Source: Azoarcus sp. Aa7 (GTDB taxonomy: Bacteria; Pseudomonadota; Gammaproteobacteria; Burkholderiales; Rhodocyclaceae). From it: DNA of 64,000 nucleotides. The notes under the pieces were generated by a model. It saw only the letters and a list, made by a program, of their open reading frames with translations, searched no databases and was not told the DNA's origin. This document shows, piece by piece, positions 17,239 to 27,261 of the stretch. Location: positions 62,001-126,000 of the forward strand of contig NZ_QVLR01000006.1 of the NCBI RefSeq assembly GCF_014822185.1, in the 5' to 3' direction. Position numbers and translations under genes: made by a program. Within the stretch, counting starts at the first letter, position 1. Every line of letters begins with the position of its first letter.

Positions 17239-19272
17239 ATGTTTGTGGAGCGGATCGTGAAAGTACTTTTTGCACCTGCAGTGGGGCTGATGAATCGCTG
17301 CAGTTACCCGGTGAAGTTCGGCCTGCTGGGCCTGATCATCCTGGTGGCCTTTGCCAGCCTGATGCTGACGCTGGCGCGCCAGTTGAACGCGACGATCGAG
17401 CGGACGGAGCGCGAGCTCGTGGCTTCGGAGCTGTCGCGGCCGATCTCCAGGGCGGTCGAATTGATGCAGCAGCACCGCGGCCTGTCGTCGGCGATGCTCG
17501 GGGGGCTGGAGAGTGCCAAGGCGAAGCGCGCAGAGAAGGTCGTCGAGGTCGATCGTGCGCTCGAGACGCTGGAGGCGGCGCTTCCGCAGTCGGTGCGCAA
17601 CAGCGGGTGGAGCGACATCCGCTCGCGCTGGAGTGCGCTGAAGCAGGAGGGGCTGAAGCTGAGCCAGCCCGAGAATTTCCTGACGCACACGCGGCTGATC
17701 GACAATCTGCTGGATTTCCAGATCGCGGTCGCGGACGAGTACGGGCTGACCTTCGATCCGCAGCAGGACAGCTACTACCTGATGTCGACGGCAGTGATCC
17801 GCATGCCCTACCTGCTGGAGCGCACGGGGCAGTTGCGCGCGAGGGGGGCGGGAGCGCTCGCGCGTGGCACGATCGACGATGCGGGCAAGCTCGACATCAG
17901 CGTGCTCGCGGGGGACGTGACCGAGGCGGTGAGCGATCTTGAGACCAACATCCGCAAGATCGTCGCTCAGCGGCCGGATCTCGGGCAGCGGCTGGAATCG
18001 TCGCTCGCGGAAATGAACGGCAAGCTCGCGACGGTGAGCGGAGTGGTGCGCCAGATCCTGGCCGGTGACCTGCAGGGCACGTCGTCGTCGGCCTACTTCG
18101 GGATGGCGACCGAGGCGATCACGGTGGGCTACCGGCAGATGAACGAAATCCTGCTGCCGACGCTGGACGAACTGTTGCGGCAGCGGATCGCCGAGGCGCA
18201 GCGCGTGCTGTATTTCAACATCGCCGTGCTGGTGGTCGTCGCCGTTGCGATCGCCTATCTCTCGATCGGCGTGTATCTGTCGATCATGGGCAGCGTGAAG
18301 CGGCTTGCCGAAGGTAGCCATCGGCTGGCGGCCGGTGACCTGACGACGGCGATCAGGCTGCAGGCACGCGACGAGCTGCACGTGATCGCGGACAGCTTCA
18401 ACGACATGGCGTCGACGATGTGCCGCCTGATCACGAGCATCCAGAGCAATTCCGGCCAGGTGGCGGAGACGGCGCGCGGCATGGTGGCGTCGGCGCGCCA
18501 GATCGACACCGCGTCGCAGCGGCAGAGCGAGGCGGCGTCCAGCATGGCGGCAGCGGTGGAGGAGATGACGGTGGGGATCGACCACATCGCCGGCAACGCG
18601 TCCAACGCCAACGAGCTCGCGCGACGCTCGGGCAAGCTGTCGGGCGAAGGGGGCGAGATCGTCGAGTCGGTGGTCGCGGACATCGGGGAGATCGCGCGCG
18701 CCGTGTCCGGGTCAGCCGATACCATTACCGAGCTGGACCGCAGTTCGGAACGGATTTCGGCGATCGTGAACGTGATCAAGGAGATCGCCGACCAGACGAA
18801 CCTGCTGGCGCTGAACGCGGCGATCGAGGCCGCTCGTGCGGGCGAGCAGGGGCGCGGCTTCGCGGTGGTGGCGGACGAGGTGCGCAAGCTGGCCGAGCGC
18901 ACGACGCATTCGACGAAGGAGATCGCGCAGATGGTCGGGGCGATTCAGCGCGATGCGCGCGATGCCGTGGAGAGCATGCAGGGTGGCGTGACGCAGGTGA
19001 ATGCGGGCGTTGCGCGCGCCCAGCAGGCGGGGACGGCGATGTCGAGCATTCGCGACGAGGCCGGTCGCGTGGTGGACACGGTGGCCGAGATTTCCGATGC
19101 CTTGCGCGAGCAGAGCGTGGCCTCGACGGAGATCGCGCGCAACGTCGAAACGATCGCGCGCATGGCTGAGGAGAATAGCGCGATTGCGGTCGAGAGCCAC
19201 CGCACGGCGGATCGGCTGGAAAGCCTGGCGGGCAGCCTGCTTGCGGACGTGAGCCGCTTCAAGGTGGCCTGA
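17239..19272 (+). CDS. Methyl-accepting chemotaxis protein with NIT-like sensor region
   Basis: 677-residue chemoreceptor. TM1 lies at about 20-50, the periplasmic region contains [19 protein letters not shown], which resembles the start of the NIT (nitrate/nitrite sensing) fold, and TM2 lies near residue 335 ([18 protein letters not shown]). A HAMP domain and the cytoplasmic signalling tip follow, with [19 protein letters not shown] and [14 protein letters not shown]. There is no C-terminal CheR-tether pentapeptide. ATG 17239 precedes the first membrane segment closely. The FNR-like box upstream agrees with a role in nitrate, nitrite or redox taxis, though the ligand is inferred. Confidence 0.88.
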   Translation: MFVERIVKVLFAPAVGLMNRCSYPVKFGLLGLIILVAFASLMLTLARQLNATIERTERELVASELSRPISRAVELMQQHRGLSSAMLGGLESAKAKRAEKVVEVDRALETLEAALPQSVRNSGWSDIRSRWSALKQEGLKLSQPENFLTHTRLIDNLLDFQIAVADEYGLTFDPQQDSYYLMSTAVIRMPYLLERTGQLRARGAGALARGTIDDAGKLDISVLAGDVTEAVSDLETNIRKIVAQRPDLGQRLESSLAEMNGKLATVSGVVRQILAGDLQGTSSSAYFGMATEAITVGYRQMNEILLPTLDELLRQRIAEAQRVLYFNIAVLVVVAVAIAYLSIGVYLSIMGSVKRLAEGSHRLAAGDLTTAIRLQARDELHVIADSFNDMASTMCRLITSIQSNSGQVAETARGMVASARQIDTASQRQSEAASSMAAAVEEMTVGIDHIAGNASNANELARRSGKLSGEGGEIVESVVADIGEIARAVSGSADTITELDRSSERISAIVNVIKEIADQTNLLALNAAIEAARAGEQGRGFAVVADEVRKLAERTTHSTKEIAQMVGAIQRDARDAVESMQGGVTQVNAGVARAQQAGTAMSSIRDEAGRVVDTVAEISDALREQSVASTEIARNVETIARMAEENSAIAVESHRTADRLESLAGSLLADVSRFKVA

Positions 19273-19287
19273 GGGCGTTTCACCCGT

Positions 19288-20310
19288 TCATGCGTGGATG
19301 GGGGGCGTGGCCTGGCGCAGGGTGTCCGAAGGCAGTTCGCCGAACATCGCGCGGTAGTCCGACGCGAAGTGCGACAGGTGCCAGAAGCCCCAGCGCGCCG
19401 CGATGTCGGCGATCTGATGGCTGGCGGGGTCGGCCGCCTTGAGTTCGCGGCGTACGCCGTTGAGGCGCAGTGCGCGCAGGAAGCTGACGGGGTTCAGGTT
19501 GAGGATGTCCTGGAAGCTGTACTGCAGCGTGCGGCGCGACACCCGCAAGTCGGTGCATAGGTCGGCAACCGTGATCGGTTCGTCGATGTGGGCACGCATG
19601 TATTCACGGGCGCGGTCGACGATGAGCTGGCGCGTGCGGCAGGGGGTGGCCGGGCGCGGCGTGTCCTCGCGCGGCGTGATGGCGGCGACGATGCTGCCGT
19701 AGATCGCCTGTTCGAGGCCCTTGCGCATCTGCGGGTGGCGCAGCAGGTCGGGGGTGGCCTCGAGGCTGGCGAGCACCGTGAGGAGAAAGGCGCGCAGCGT
19801 CGCGGCCTGGTCGGCTGTCGCGGGGATGATCCGCCGCTTGCCGATTTCGGCTTCCATATCCCGGTGTTCGACGCGGAAGGCGTAATCGGTGAAGGCTTCA
19901 ATGTCGGTCGTCACGGCGACGATGTCGTGCAGGCGCGGGGTGCGGTAGTCGAGGTCTTCCCCGCCCTTGAGCGTGATGATGGAGTCGAGCTCGCACGGTT
20001 CGCCGCAATACCAGCCGGTGCCGTCGATTTCGACCGGCACGCCGATCGTGCGCGAGCCTTCCCATGAGGTGCCGATCTCGTGCACGACCTGCGTGGTCCG
20101 TTCGCGGAACACCTGGACATTGTCGAACCAGAATTCGTCGAATCGGCCCGTGAAGGTACCGGCCGAAAGCTGGTCGTAGCGCTGATTCCAGTGCTGCAGG
20201 CAGGCTGCGTGGTCGTCTGCGTCGCGTGTGTCGAGGTGCACGACGGAATAGGCGTCGTCGCCCGCAGTGCGCGCGCTCCTTTCGCGCCCAGCGAGGGTGT
20301 GAGCGTTCAT
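19288..20310 (-). CDS. qhpR: AraC-family regulator, probable activator of the amine dehydrogenase operon
   Basis: 340 residues. The C-terminal AraC DNA-binding domain (about 235-335) has two helix-turn-helix units (ITVADLCTDLRVSRRTLQYSF and IADIAARWGFWHLSHFASDYRAMFG, then ELPSDTLRQ). The N-terminal 200 residues have no clear cupin motif and form the effector region. It is transcribed away from the 14-gene run that includes qhpADCBFE, the same relation as QhpR in Paracoccus, where the regulator activates the operon in the presence of primary amines. The name rests on family plus position. Confidence 0.75.
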   Translation of the reverse strand: MNAHTLAGRERSARTAGDDAYSVVHLDTRDADDHAACLQHWNQRYDQLSAGTFTGRFDEFWFDNVQVFRERTTQVVHEIGTSWEGSRTIGVPVEIDGTGWYCGEPCELDSIITLKGGEDLDYRTPRLHDIVAVTTDIEAFTDYAFRVEHRDMEAEIGKRRIIPATADQAATLRAFLLTVLASLEATPDLLRHPQMRKGLEQAIYGSIVAAITPREDTPRPATPCRTRQLIVDRAREYMRAHIDEPITVADLCTDLRVSRRTLQYSFQDILNLNPVSFLRALRLNGVRRELKAADPASHQIADIAARWGFWHLSHFASDYRAMFGELPSDTLRQATPPIHA

Positions 20311-20619
20311 TTTCCGATTGTCTCCTGACCGGAAAGTGCCGTTGATTGTAGTTATGGCTTTAATTGTTGTTTTTTAACACTAATACAAAAGCTGGATGCG
20401 GAACAGTGAAATTTTCTTGCTGCGCCGCAATGTCTCTCCGGTCTGCATGCTTCGTTTCGATGCATCGGTGCGAATTGCCAATTTCGGATAACGGTTCGTG
20501 AAGGTCCCTTCCTAGAATCGCCTCCATCGGTCGTCGTGCCAGCGTGGAGGCGCGGACGCACGGCAACCGGACAAAAAGCCGAAATTACGGCGCATCACAC
20601 CAAGTGAGGAGACGACAAC
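20311..20619. other. Divergent control region between qhpR and the qhp-linked operon
   Basis: 309 bp without a gene. The regulator-proximal part (20340-20400) is AT-rich. On the plus strand TAGAAT at 20513-20518 is a candidate -10 element with no clear -35, as expected for an activator-dependent promoter. The dyad GAAGG-TC-CCTTC at 20500-20511 lies just upstream of that hexamer. GAGGAG 14 bases before ATG 20620 is the probable ribosome site. No FNR box or sigma-54 element was found. Confidence 0.45.
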
Positions 20620-21999
20620 ATGACTACAAGGACGAGGATGTCACCTCGCCTCGGGCTTATCTGCATCGCCGTTGCCGCAGTGCTGGGCAGCGGGGCGGTG
20701 CGGGCGGCGGCGACCGAGGCCGAGGCGGCGACGCTGGGCAAGAGCCTGACACCGATCGGCGCCGAGGCGGGGGCGAGCAAGGATGGCGCGATCCCGGCGT
20801 GGACGGGCGGGATGACTCAGGTGCCTTCGGGCTGGAAGCCGGGGCGTCTCGATCCCTTCAAGGACGACAAGCCGCTGTTTTCGATCGATGCGACCAACGC
20901 CGACAAGTACGCGGACAAGCTGTCTGCCGGCCAGATGGCGTTGATCAAGGCGTACAAGGGCTACCGCATGGACGTCTATCCGAGCCGGCGCAGCTGCCCG
21001 GTGCCGGATTTCGTCGCGGCGCAGACGAAGAAGAACGCGACGGCCGCGAAGCTTGGCGCCGACGGCTGGCAGCTCGAGCAGGTGTTCGGGGCGGGTGTGC
21101 CGTTCGCGGTGCCGAAGAGCGGCGCGGAGGCGATGTGGAACTACAAGCTGCGCTACACGGGCCTCGGCCGTCGCGCACAGATCTCGGCCCTGATGCCGGA
21201 GAAGGACGGTAGCTACGTCGAGAACAAGCAGTGGGCGTACGAGATGTATCCGTTCAACGATCCGAAGGTGACCGGGCCGGCGGACGTCGGCGGGGTCGAG
21301 TCGAAGCTGCTGTATGACGTGCTGACGCCGCCGTCGCGTGCGGGCGAGGGTTACCTGATCCACGCCTACATCGACAAGCCGCAGGATGCGTGGATCTACT
21401 TCCCTGGTCAGCGCCGCGTGCGCCGTTCGCCGACCTTCGCGTACGACAACCCGATCGCCGGTTTCGACAACCTGTATTTCGTCGACCAGATCAACATGTT
21501 TACCGGCGCGCTCGACCGCTACGACTACAAGCTGGTGGGCAAGAAGGAGATGTACGTGCCGTACAACTCCTACAAGCTGATCGACAAGAAGCAGAAGTTC
21601 AAGGACATGCTCGGACCCGAGTATGTCAACCGCGACCTGATGCGCTACGAGGCGCACCGCGTATGGGTCGTCGAGGCGACGGTGAAGGCCGACAAGCGCC
21701 ATTCCTTCGCGAAGCGGGTGTTTCACTTCGACGAGGATTCGTGGGCGCTGCTGCAGGTGGATATGTACGACGCGAAGGGCAACTTGTGGCGCGTGCAGGA
21801 AGGCAGCCTGTGGGCCGCGCCTGACGTCGGTGCGTGCATGGCCTACGAGACCCAGATGTACGACCTGGTCGCGCGCCGCTACGTGGTCGACAACTGGACC
21901 GCCGAAGGCGAAGTGCTGGACCTGACGGCGGCGAAGGACGGCCGCGTGACGGCAGCGAACTTCACCCAGGACGAAATGCGCCGCCGCGGCGAGCGCTGA
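20620..21999 (+). CDS. DUF1329 periplasmic lipid-handling-like protein
   Basis: 459 residues with a Sec signal peptide (about 1-30, GLICIAVAAVLGSGAVRAAA). The DUF1329 family adopts a LolA/LolB-like fold and is nearly always encoded beside DUF1302 and an RND/MMPL exporter, as here. A carrier role for hydrophobic molecules between the exporter and the outer membrane is inferred from fold and context. First gene of the plus-strand run, 28 bp upstream of the DUF1302 gene. Confidence 0.85.
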   Translation: MTTRTRMSPRLGLICIAVAAVLGSGAVRAAATEAEAATLGKSLTPIGAEAGASKDGAIPAWTGGMTQVPSGWKPGRLDPFKDDKPLFSIDATNADKYADKLSAGQMALIKAYKGYRMDVYPSRRSCPVPDFVAAQTKKNATAAKLGADGWQLEQVFGAGVPFAVPKSGAEAMWNYKLRYTGLGRRAQISALMPEKDGSYVENKQWAYEMYPFNDPKVTGPADVGGVESKLLYDVLTPPSRAGEGYLIHAYIDKPQDAWIYFPGQRRVRRSPTFAYDNPIAGFDNLYFVDQINMFTGALDRYDYKLVGKKEMYVPYNSYKLIDKKQKFKDMLGPEYVNRDLMRYEAHRVWVVEATVKADKRHSFAKRVFHFDEDSWALLQVDMYDAKGNLWRVQEGSLWAAPDVGACMAYETQMYDLVARRYVVDNWTAEGEVLDLTAAKDGRVTAANFTQDEMRRRGER

Positions 22000-22026
22000 C
22001 CACAGCCCACTCAAGGGAGAATCTCG

Positions 22027-23829
22027 ATGAAAACAAGGACGATTTCGCATCGTCGGGGCGCGCTCGCGCCGTCGATTCTGGCTGTGGCGGTCGCAGCGGC
22101 GTGCTGGTCGCCGGCGAGCCATGCGTTCCGCTTCGGTTCCGAGGAGGGGATCTCGGGGAGTTTCGACAGCACGGTTTCGTACGGCGTGATGAGCCGCCTG
22201 CAGTCGGCGGGCTGCAAGACGCTCGGCAACGACAGCGGCGGTTGCAACAACGGCACGAACAACGAGCTGTCGCAGGTGTACAACCTGGGCAACGGCCTGG
22301 GTTACGCGAATGCCGACTTCAACTACACGAACTTCGATGACGGCAACCTGAACTACAAGAAGGGGGACATCGTCTCGGCGGTGCTGAAGGGCACGCATGA
22401 CCTGTCGCTGAAGTACCCGGGCGGCTGGAGCGCGCTGGCGCGTTTCAACTGGTTCGTCGATACGAAGTCGGACGATACGCGGCGGACCTCGGTCGCCGAC
22501 GAGGCCTCCGGCGAGATGACGGTGCTCGACCTGTGGGTTGCGAAGACGTTCAGCCTGGGCGACCAGCCGGGCAAGGTGAAGTTCGGCAATCAGGTGATTT
22601 CCTGGGGCGAGGACATCTTCATCCTCGGCGGCGTGAACCAGATCAACGCGATCGACCTGCAGAAGTTCCACGTGCCGGGGACGCAGTTGAAGGAGATCTT
22701 CATCCCCGCGCCGATGTTGTCGGCCTCGCTGGGGCTGACCGAGAAGCTCGGCGTCGAGGGCTACTACCAGTTCGGCTGGAACGGCTTCAAGTTCGACCCG
22801 GTCGGCACCTTTTTCTCGGCGGCCGACGTGCTGGGCAAGGGGCGGCGCGTGGCCTACGTGCCGACCAGCATCGCGGAGGACTTCTTCGGGCCGGGCGCGT
22901 GCGCCGGGCTGCCGAACGGACGCTGCGGGGACGATAACGGGCTGTCGGACGCGGACTCGGTCGCGGCAGGGCTGGCGCTGCCTTACCTGGGCACGAACAA
23001 GCCGAAGAAGACGGGCCAGTACGGTGTGAACTTCCGCTACAACGCGGAGGAGATCGACACCGAGTTCGCCTTCACCTACCAGCGCTACCACGACAAGCTG
23101 CCCTTCCTCGGCTTCACCGGCAACAACCTCGGCGCGGTGACGGGCTACTTCATCGCCTATGGCGAGGACAAGGACCTGTACGCGATCTCGGCCAACACCA
23201 AGCTCGCCAACATCGCGGTCGGGGCGGAGCTGTCGTACCGGCCGAACGACAGCGTCGGTGTCGACCCGACGGTGCCTTTCGGCAACATCTTCGGCGGGCC
23301 GTCGAGCAAGTTCAGCATCTACGAGCACGGCAGCCATCCGGGCTTCGTCGAGGAGGAGAAGTACCAGTTCCACCTGACGGGCTTCTACACGTTCTCGCAT
23401 AACGACCCGCTCGGCGGCGTCGCGAAGGCGCTGGGGGCGACGGACGGCTTCATCCTGGCCGAGGCGGCGGTGGCGCATTACCCGGGGCTCGACACGAGCG
23501 GGGTGACGCCGTACTTCCTGCCGAACTATGCGCTGCCGGACAAGACGTCGTGGGGTTACGTCGTGGAGGCGGCGCTGAACTACCCGAACGTCGGGGGCTC
23601 GGGCGTGACGCTGACGCCGCAGATCGACTGGTACCACGACGTCGATGGCACGACGCCGAACGGGCTGCCCTTCGTCGAAGGCCGCAAGGCGCTGACGCTG
23701 TCGCTGTTCGCGAACTACCGCGATGCGTGGAAGGGGGCGATCCAGTGGGTGACGTTCTACGGCGGCGGCGCCAACAACCTGATGCGTGACCGGGACTTCC
23801 TCTCGGCAAGCGTTTCGTACTCGTTCTGA
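22027..23829 (+). CDS. DUF1302 outer-membrane beta-barrel-like protein
   Basis: 600 residues with a signal peptide (about 1-37, ending ASHA) followed by the family motif FRFGSEEGISGSFDSTVSYG. The body is rich in alternating aromatic and polar strands and the protein ends in VSYSF, a terminal aromatic residue typical of outer-membrane barrels. DUF1302 proteins are thought to form the outer-membrane component of export systems with DUF1329 and MMPL transporters. A GGGAGA site at 22015-22020 precedes ATG 22027. Confidence 0.85.
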   Translation: MKTRTISHRRGALAPSILAVAVAAACWSPASHAFRFGSEEGISGSFDSTVSYGVMSRLQSAGCKTLGNDSGGCNNGTNNELSQVYNLGNGLGYANADFNYTNFDDGNLNYKKGDIVSAVLKGTHDLSLKYPGGWSALARFNWFVDTKSDDTRRTSVADEASGEMTVLDLWVAKTFSLGDQPGKVKFGNQVISWGEDIFILGGVNQINAIDLQKFHVPGTQLKEIFIPAPMLSASLGLTEKLGVEGYYQFGWNGFKFDPVGTFFSAADVLGKGRRVAYVPTSIAEDFFGPGACAGLPNGRCGDDNGLSDADSVAAGLALPYLGTNKPKKTGQYGVNFRYNAEEIDTEFAFTYQRYHDKLPFLGFTGNNLGAVTGYFIAYGEDKDLYAISANTKLANIAVGAELSYRPNDSVGVDPTVPFGNIFGGPSSKFSIYEHGSHPGFVEEEKYQFHLTGFYTFSHNDPLGGVAKALGATDGFILAEAAVAHYPGLDTSGVTPYFLPNYALPDKTSWGYVVEAALNYPNVGGSGVTLTPQIDWYHDVDGTTPNGLPFVEGRKALTLSLFANYRDAWKGAIQWVTFYGGGANNLMRDRDFLSASVSYSF

Positions 23830-23890
23830 TGCAAGCGCCGGCGCTGCGGAGGCGTGACGTCCGCAGCGCCGGCATAACGGATACCCCGAC

Positions 23891-26254
23891 ATGATCGAGA
23901 AACTGGTGCTGGCGATGCAGCGCGTGTGCTTCAGGCACCGCCTGCCGATCCTGCTCGCGCTGCTCGGCTTTACCGCGGTGATGGCGCTGTTCGCGTCGCG
24001 CCTCGAGATGAGCGCGGGCTTCGACAAGCAGTTGCCGCAAAACCACGAATACATCCAGACCTTCAACCAGTATCGCGATGTGCTGTTCGGCGCGAACCGC
24101 ATCATCGTGACCGTCGAGGCGAAGAACGGCGACATCTGGAACGAGAAGGCACTGACCAAGCTTTACGACGTGACGCAGGCGTTGTTCTTCATGAAGGGCG
24201 TCGACCGGCGCACGGTGACCTCGTTGTGGACGCCGAACACCCGCGCGGTGCAGATCACCGAGGAGGGCATGAAGGCGGAGGACGTGATCGGCGGCGACGT
24301 GACGGTGAAGGCGCTGACGCCCGAGAACATTACCGCGATCCGCGAGCGCACGATCGTGGGCGGTTTCATCGGCAGCCTGGTCGCGAACGACTCGTCTTCG
24401 GCGATGGTGGTCGCGGAGCTCGCCGACCCCGATCCGCAGACCGGCGCGCGGCTGGATTACTCGGAGTTCAGCCAGCGGCTGGAGCGCGAAGTGCGCGATG
24501 CGTTCAGTGACGACGACATCCGTATCCGCATCATCGGCTTCGCGAAGCAGATGGGCGACATCTCGGAAGGGGCGACCAGCGTCATCGAGTTTTTCGCGCT
24601 GGCCTTCCTGCTGACGGCGGCCGCCGTCTATTGGTACACCCGTTCGTGGATGCTGACCGTCTTGCCGCTGGTGTGCTCGCTGGTGTCGGTGGTGTGGCAG
24701 TTCGGCACGATCACGCTGCTGGGCTTCGGGCTGGATCCGCTGGCGATCCTGGTGCCCTTCCTGGTGTTCGCGATCGGCGTGTCGCACGGCATCCAGCAGG
24801 TGAATTACATCGCGAAGGAAGTCATCAACGGCGCCGACGGCTACACCGCGGCAAGCCGCAGTTTCACCGGACTGCTGGTGCCGGGGACGCTGGCGCTGAT
24901 CACGGCCTTCGTCGGTTTCGCGACGCTGGTGCTGGTGCCGATTCCGATGATCCGCGAGCTGGCGATCACGGCGTCGGTCGGTGTGGCGTACAAGATCGTT
25001 ACGAACCTGATCATGCTGCCGGTGGTGGCGAGCTACTTCCGCTTCGACGATGCCTTCGTGCTGCGTGCGAGCAAGGTCGAAGGGCTGCGCAATCGCATGA
25101 TGGCGTCCATCGGCGTGCATATCGCGAATCCTCGCAATGCGGCGATCGGGACGCTGGTGTGCCTCGCGCTGATGGCGGTGGCGGTATGGCAGAGCCAGGG
25201 GCGGCACGTCGGCCACGTGCTGCCGGGCGCGCCGGAGCTGCATGACGATTCGCGCTACAACCAGGACGTCGAGGCCGTCGTCGCCCGCTACGCGCTGGGG
25301 CTGGACATGCTGACGGTGGTCGTCGAGACGCCCGCGGACGGCTGCTACCGCCACGATGTGATGAGTCATCTCGACCGCCTGAGCTGGTATATGGGGAACG
25401 TGCCGGGCGTGCTGTCGGCGCAGTCGCTGCCGGGGATGACCAAGCTCGCGGCGTCCGGCGTGAATGAGGGCAACCCGAAGTGGGCCGCATTGCCGCAGGA
25501 AGAGCTGACGCTGGGCGAGGCGGTGCGCCAGGTGCCGGAAGGGATGCGCCTCTTCAACGCGGATTGCACGCTGCTGCCGGTGAACCTCTATCTCGCCGAC
25601 CACAAGGCTTCGACGATCAAGGAAGTCGTCGCCGCGGTGAAGCACTTCCGCGAGACCCAGCCTTTTCCGGGCGTGACCGTGCGGCTCGCGAGCGGGAATG
25701 CGGGCGTGCAGGCGGCGACCAACGAGATCGTGGAGCATTCCGAACTGCCGATGATGCTCTATGTGTACGCCACGATCCTGGTGCTGGTGTTCGCGGTGTA
25801 TCGCGACTGGCGCGCGATGGTGGCGTGCTGCGTGCCGCTGACGCTCGCGACCTTCCTCGGCTACTGGTTCATGAAGGAGCTCGACATCGGCCTGACGGTC
25901 GCGACGCTGCCGGTGATGGTGCTGGCGGTGGGGATCGGCGTCGATTACGCGTTCTACATCTACAACCGGCTGCAGATGCACCTGGCGCACGGCGAGGACA
26001 TCGTCACGGCGTTCAAGCAGGCCCTGCGCGAGATCGGCGTGGCGACCGTGTTCACCGCGGTGACGCTGTCGATCGGGGTGGCGACGTGGTCCTTCTCGGC
26101 GCTGAAGTTCCAGGCCGACATGGGGATGCTGCTGACCTTCATGTTCATGATGAACATGATCATGGCGATCACACTGCTGCCGGCGCTGGCGGTGACGATT
26201 GACGTGCTGATCCCGCGCCGCGGTCCGGTGCGCGCGCCGCTGATGGCTCACTGA
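23891..26254 (+). CDS. RND/MMPL family transporter (HAE3-like)
   Basis: 787-residue inner-membrane transporter. It has the RND plan: TM1 near residues 15-35, a first periplasmic loop, a block of five membrane helices (about 235-400, starting at FFALAFLLTAAAVYW), a second single helix and loop, and a last block (about 620-780, including VATLPVMVLAVGIGVDYAFYIYNRL). GIGVDYA carries the Asp expected for proton relay. The size and the partners DUF1302/DUF1329 fit the hydrophobe-export HAE3 branch. No periplasmic adaptor or TolC homologue lies nearby. Confidence 0.88.
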   Translation: MIEKLVLAMQRVCFRHRLPILLALLGFTAVMALFASRLEMSAGFDKQLPQNHEYIQTFNQYRDVLFGANRIIVTVEAKNGDIWNEKALTKLYDVTQALFFMKGVDRRTVTSLWTPNTRAVQITEEGMKAEDVIGGDVTVKALTPENITAIRERTIVGGFIGSLVANDSSSAMVVAELADPDPQTGARLDYSEFSQRLEREVRDAFSDDDIRIRIIGFAKQMGDISEGATSVIEFFALAFLLTAAAVYWYTRSWMLTVLPLVCSLVSVVWQFGTITLLGFGLDPLAILVPFLVFAIGVSHGIQQVNYIAKEVINGADGYTAASRSFTGLLVPGTLALITAFVGFATLVLVPIPMIRELAITASVGVAYKIVTNLIMLPVVASYFRFDDAFVLRASKVEGLRNRMMASIGVHIANPRNAAIGTLVCLALMAVAVWQSQGRHVGHVLPGAPELHDDSRYNQDVEAVVARYALGLDMLTVVVETPADGCYRHDVMSHLDRLSWYMGNVPGVLSAQSLPGMTKLAASGVNEGNPKWAALPQEELTLGEAVRQVPEGMRLFNADCTLLPVNLYLADHKASTIKEVVAAVKHFRETQPFPGVTVRLASGNAGVQAATNEIVEHSELPMMLYVYATILVLVFAVYRDWRAMVACCVPLTLATFLGYWFMKELDIGLTVATLPVMVLAVGIGVDYAFYIYNRLQMHLAHGEDIVTAFKQALREIGVATVFTAVTLSIGVATWSFSALKFQADMGMLLTFMFMMNMIMAITLLPALAVTIDVLIPRRGPVRAPLMAH

Positions 26255-26266
26255 GGGGAACCCGAG

Positions 26267-27235
26267 ATGAAATCCATGCAAATCGGGCGGACCCTGGTCG
26301 GCCTGTGCCTGGTGGCGAGTGCCGCGGTGTTCGCGGCTGGCCCGGCGGATGCCGCCAAGGTGCCGGCCCCGGCAATGAAGGCGCGGCTGGCGGCGAAGGT
26401 GCCGGTGACGGGACTCGTGCGCGCGGGCAATGCGCTCGTCGCGGTGGGCGACTACGGCACGATCGTGCGCTCGACCGACGAGGGCAAGACCTGGCAGCAG
26501 GCCGAGGTGCCGGTCAGTCTATTGCTGACGGCGGTGCATTTCGTCGATGAAAGCCGCGGCTGGGCGGTAGGGCACGGTGGCGTGATCCTCGCGACGAGTG
26601 ACGGCGGTGCGAACTGGCAGTTGCAGGCGACGCTCGACGACAAGCCGGTGCTGCTGTCGGTGCATTTTACCGATGCGCAGCGCGGTTACGCAGTCGGGGC
26701 CTACGGCGCGGCCTTCGCCACGAGCGACGGCGGGCGTAACTGGGCGTTGATGGCGGTTGGTAGCGGGCATGACGCGGACTTGCACCTCAACCACCTCTTC
26801 TCGACGCACGACGGCAAGCTCTTCCTCGCCGCCGAAACCGGGCTCGCGTTCCGCTCCTCCGACCGCGGTGCAACCTGGACGAAGCTCGCGACGGGTGTGT
26901 CGGGATCGCTGTGGAGCGGGCTCGAACGCGGCGATGGCGAGGTTGTGCTGCTGGGCATGAGCGGCAAGGTGATCGCGAGCCGCGACGGCGGCAACAGCTG
27001 GCAGGTACGCGAGACCGGCACCGAGCAGTCGCTGACCTCGGGGCTTGCGCTCGCGAACGGCGGGCTGATCGTCGTCGGGGCCGGCGGTGTGGTGCTGCGG
27101 AGCAGCGGCGGCGGTCCGCTGCAGCTCGAGATCCGTCCCGATCGGCAGAACCTCGCGGCCGTGATGGCGGCCCCGACCGGGGCAGTCGTCGTCGCCGGAC
27201 AACTCGGCGTCGAGCGCCTTGCGCCTGCCCGATAA
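26267..27235 (+). CDS. Ycf48-like beta-propeller protein
   Basis: 322 residues with a signal peptide (about 1-29) and repeats of the Ycf48/BNR type, such as GDYGTIVRSTDEGKTWQQ, GHGGVILATSDGGANWQL and GAYGAAFATSDGGRNWAL. They predict a periplasmic propeller. In non-photosynthetic bacteria Ycf48-like genes recur in the DUF1302/DUF1329/RND group, where they may help assemble or cap the exporter. It starts 12 bp after the RND gene, preceded by GAGGGGA. Confidence 0.85.
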   Translation: MKSMQIGRTLVGLCLVASAAVFAAGPADAAKVPAPAMKARLAAKVPVTGLVRAGNALVAVGDYGTIVRSTDEGKTWQQAEVPVSLLLTAVHFVDESRGWAVGHGGVILATSDGGANWQLQATLDDKPVLLSVHFTDAQRGYAVGAYGAAFATSDGGRNWALMAVGSGHDADLHLNHLFSTHDGKLFLAAETGLAFRSSDRGATWTKLATGVSGSLWSGLERGDGEVVLLGMSGKVIASRDGGNSWQVRETGTEQSLTSGLALANGGLIVVGAGGVVLRSSGGGPLQLEIRPDRQNLAAVMAAPTGAVVVAGQLGVERLAPAR

Positions 27236-27261
27236 GAAGCAACGACAACGGAGACCCCCGC

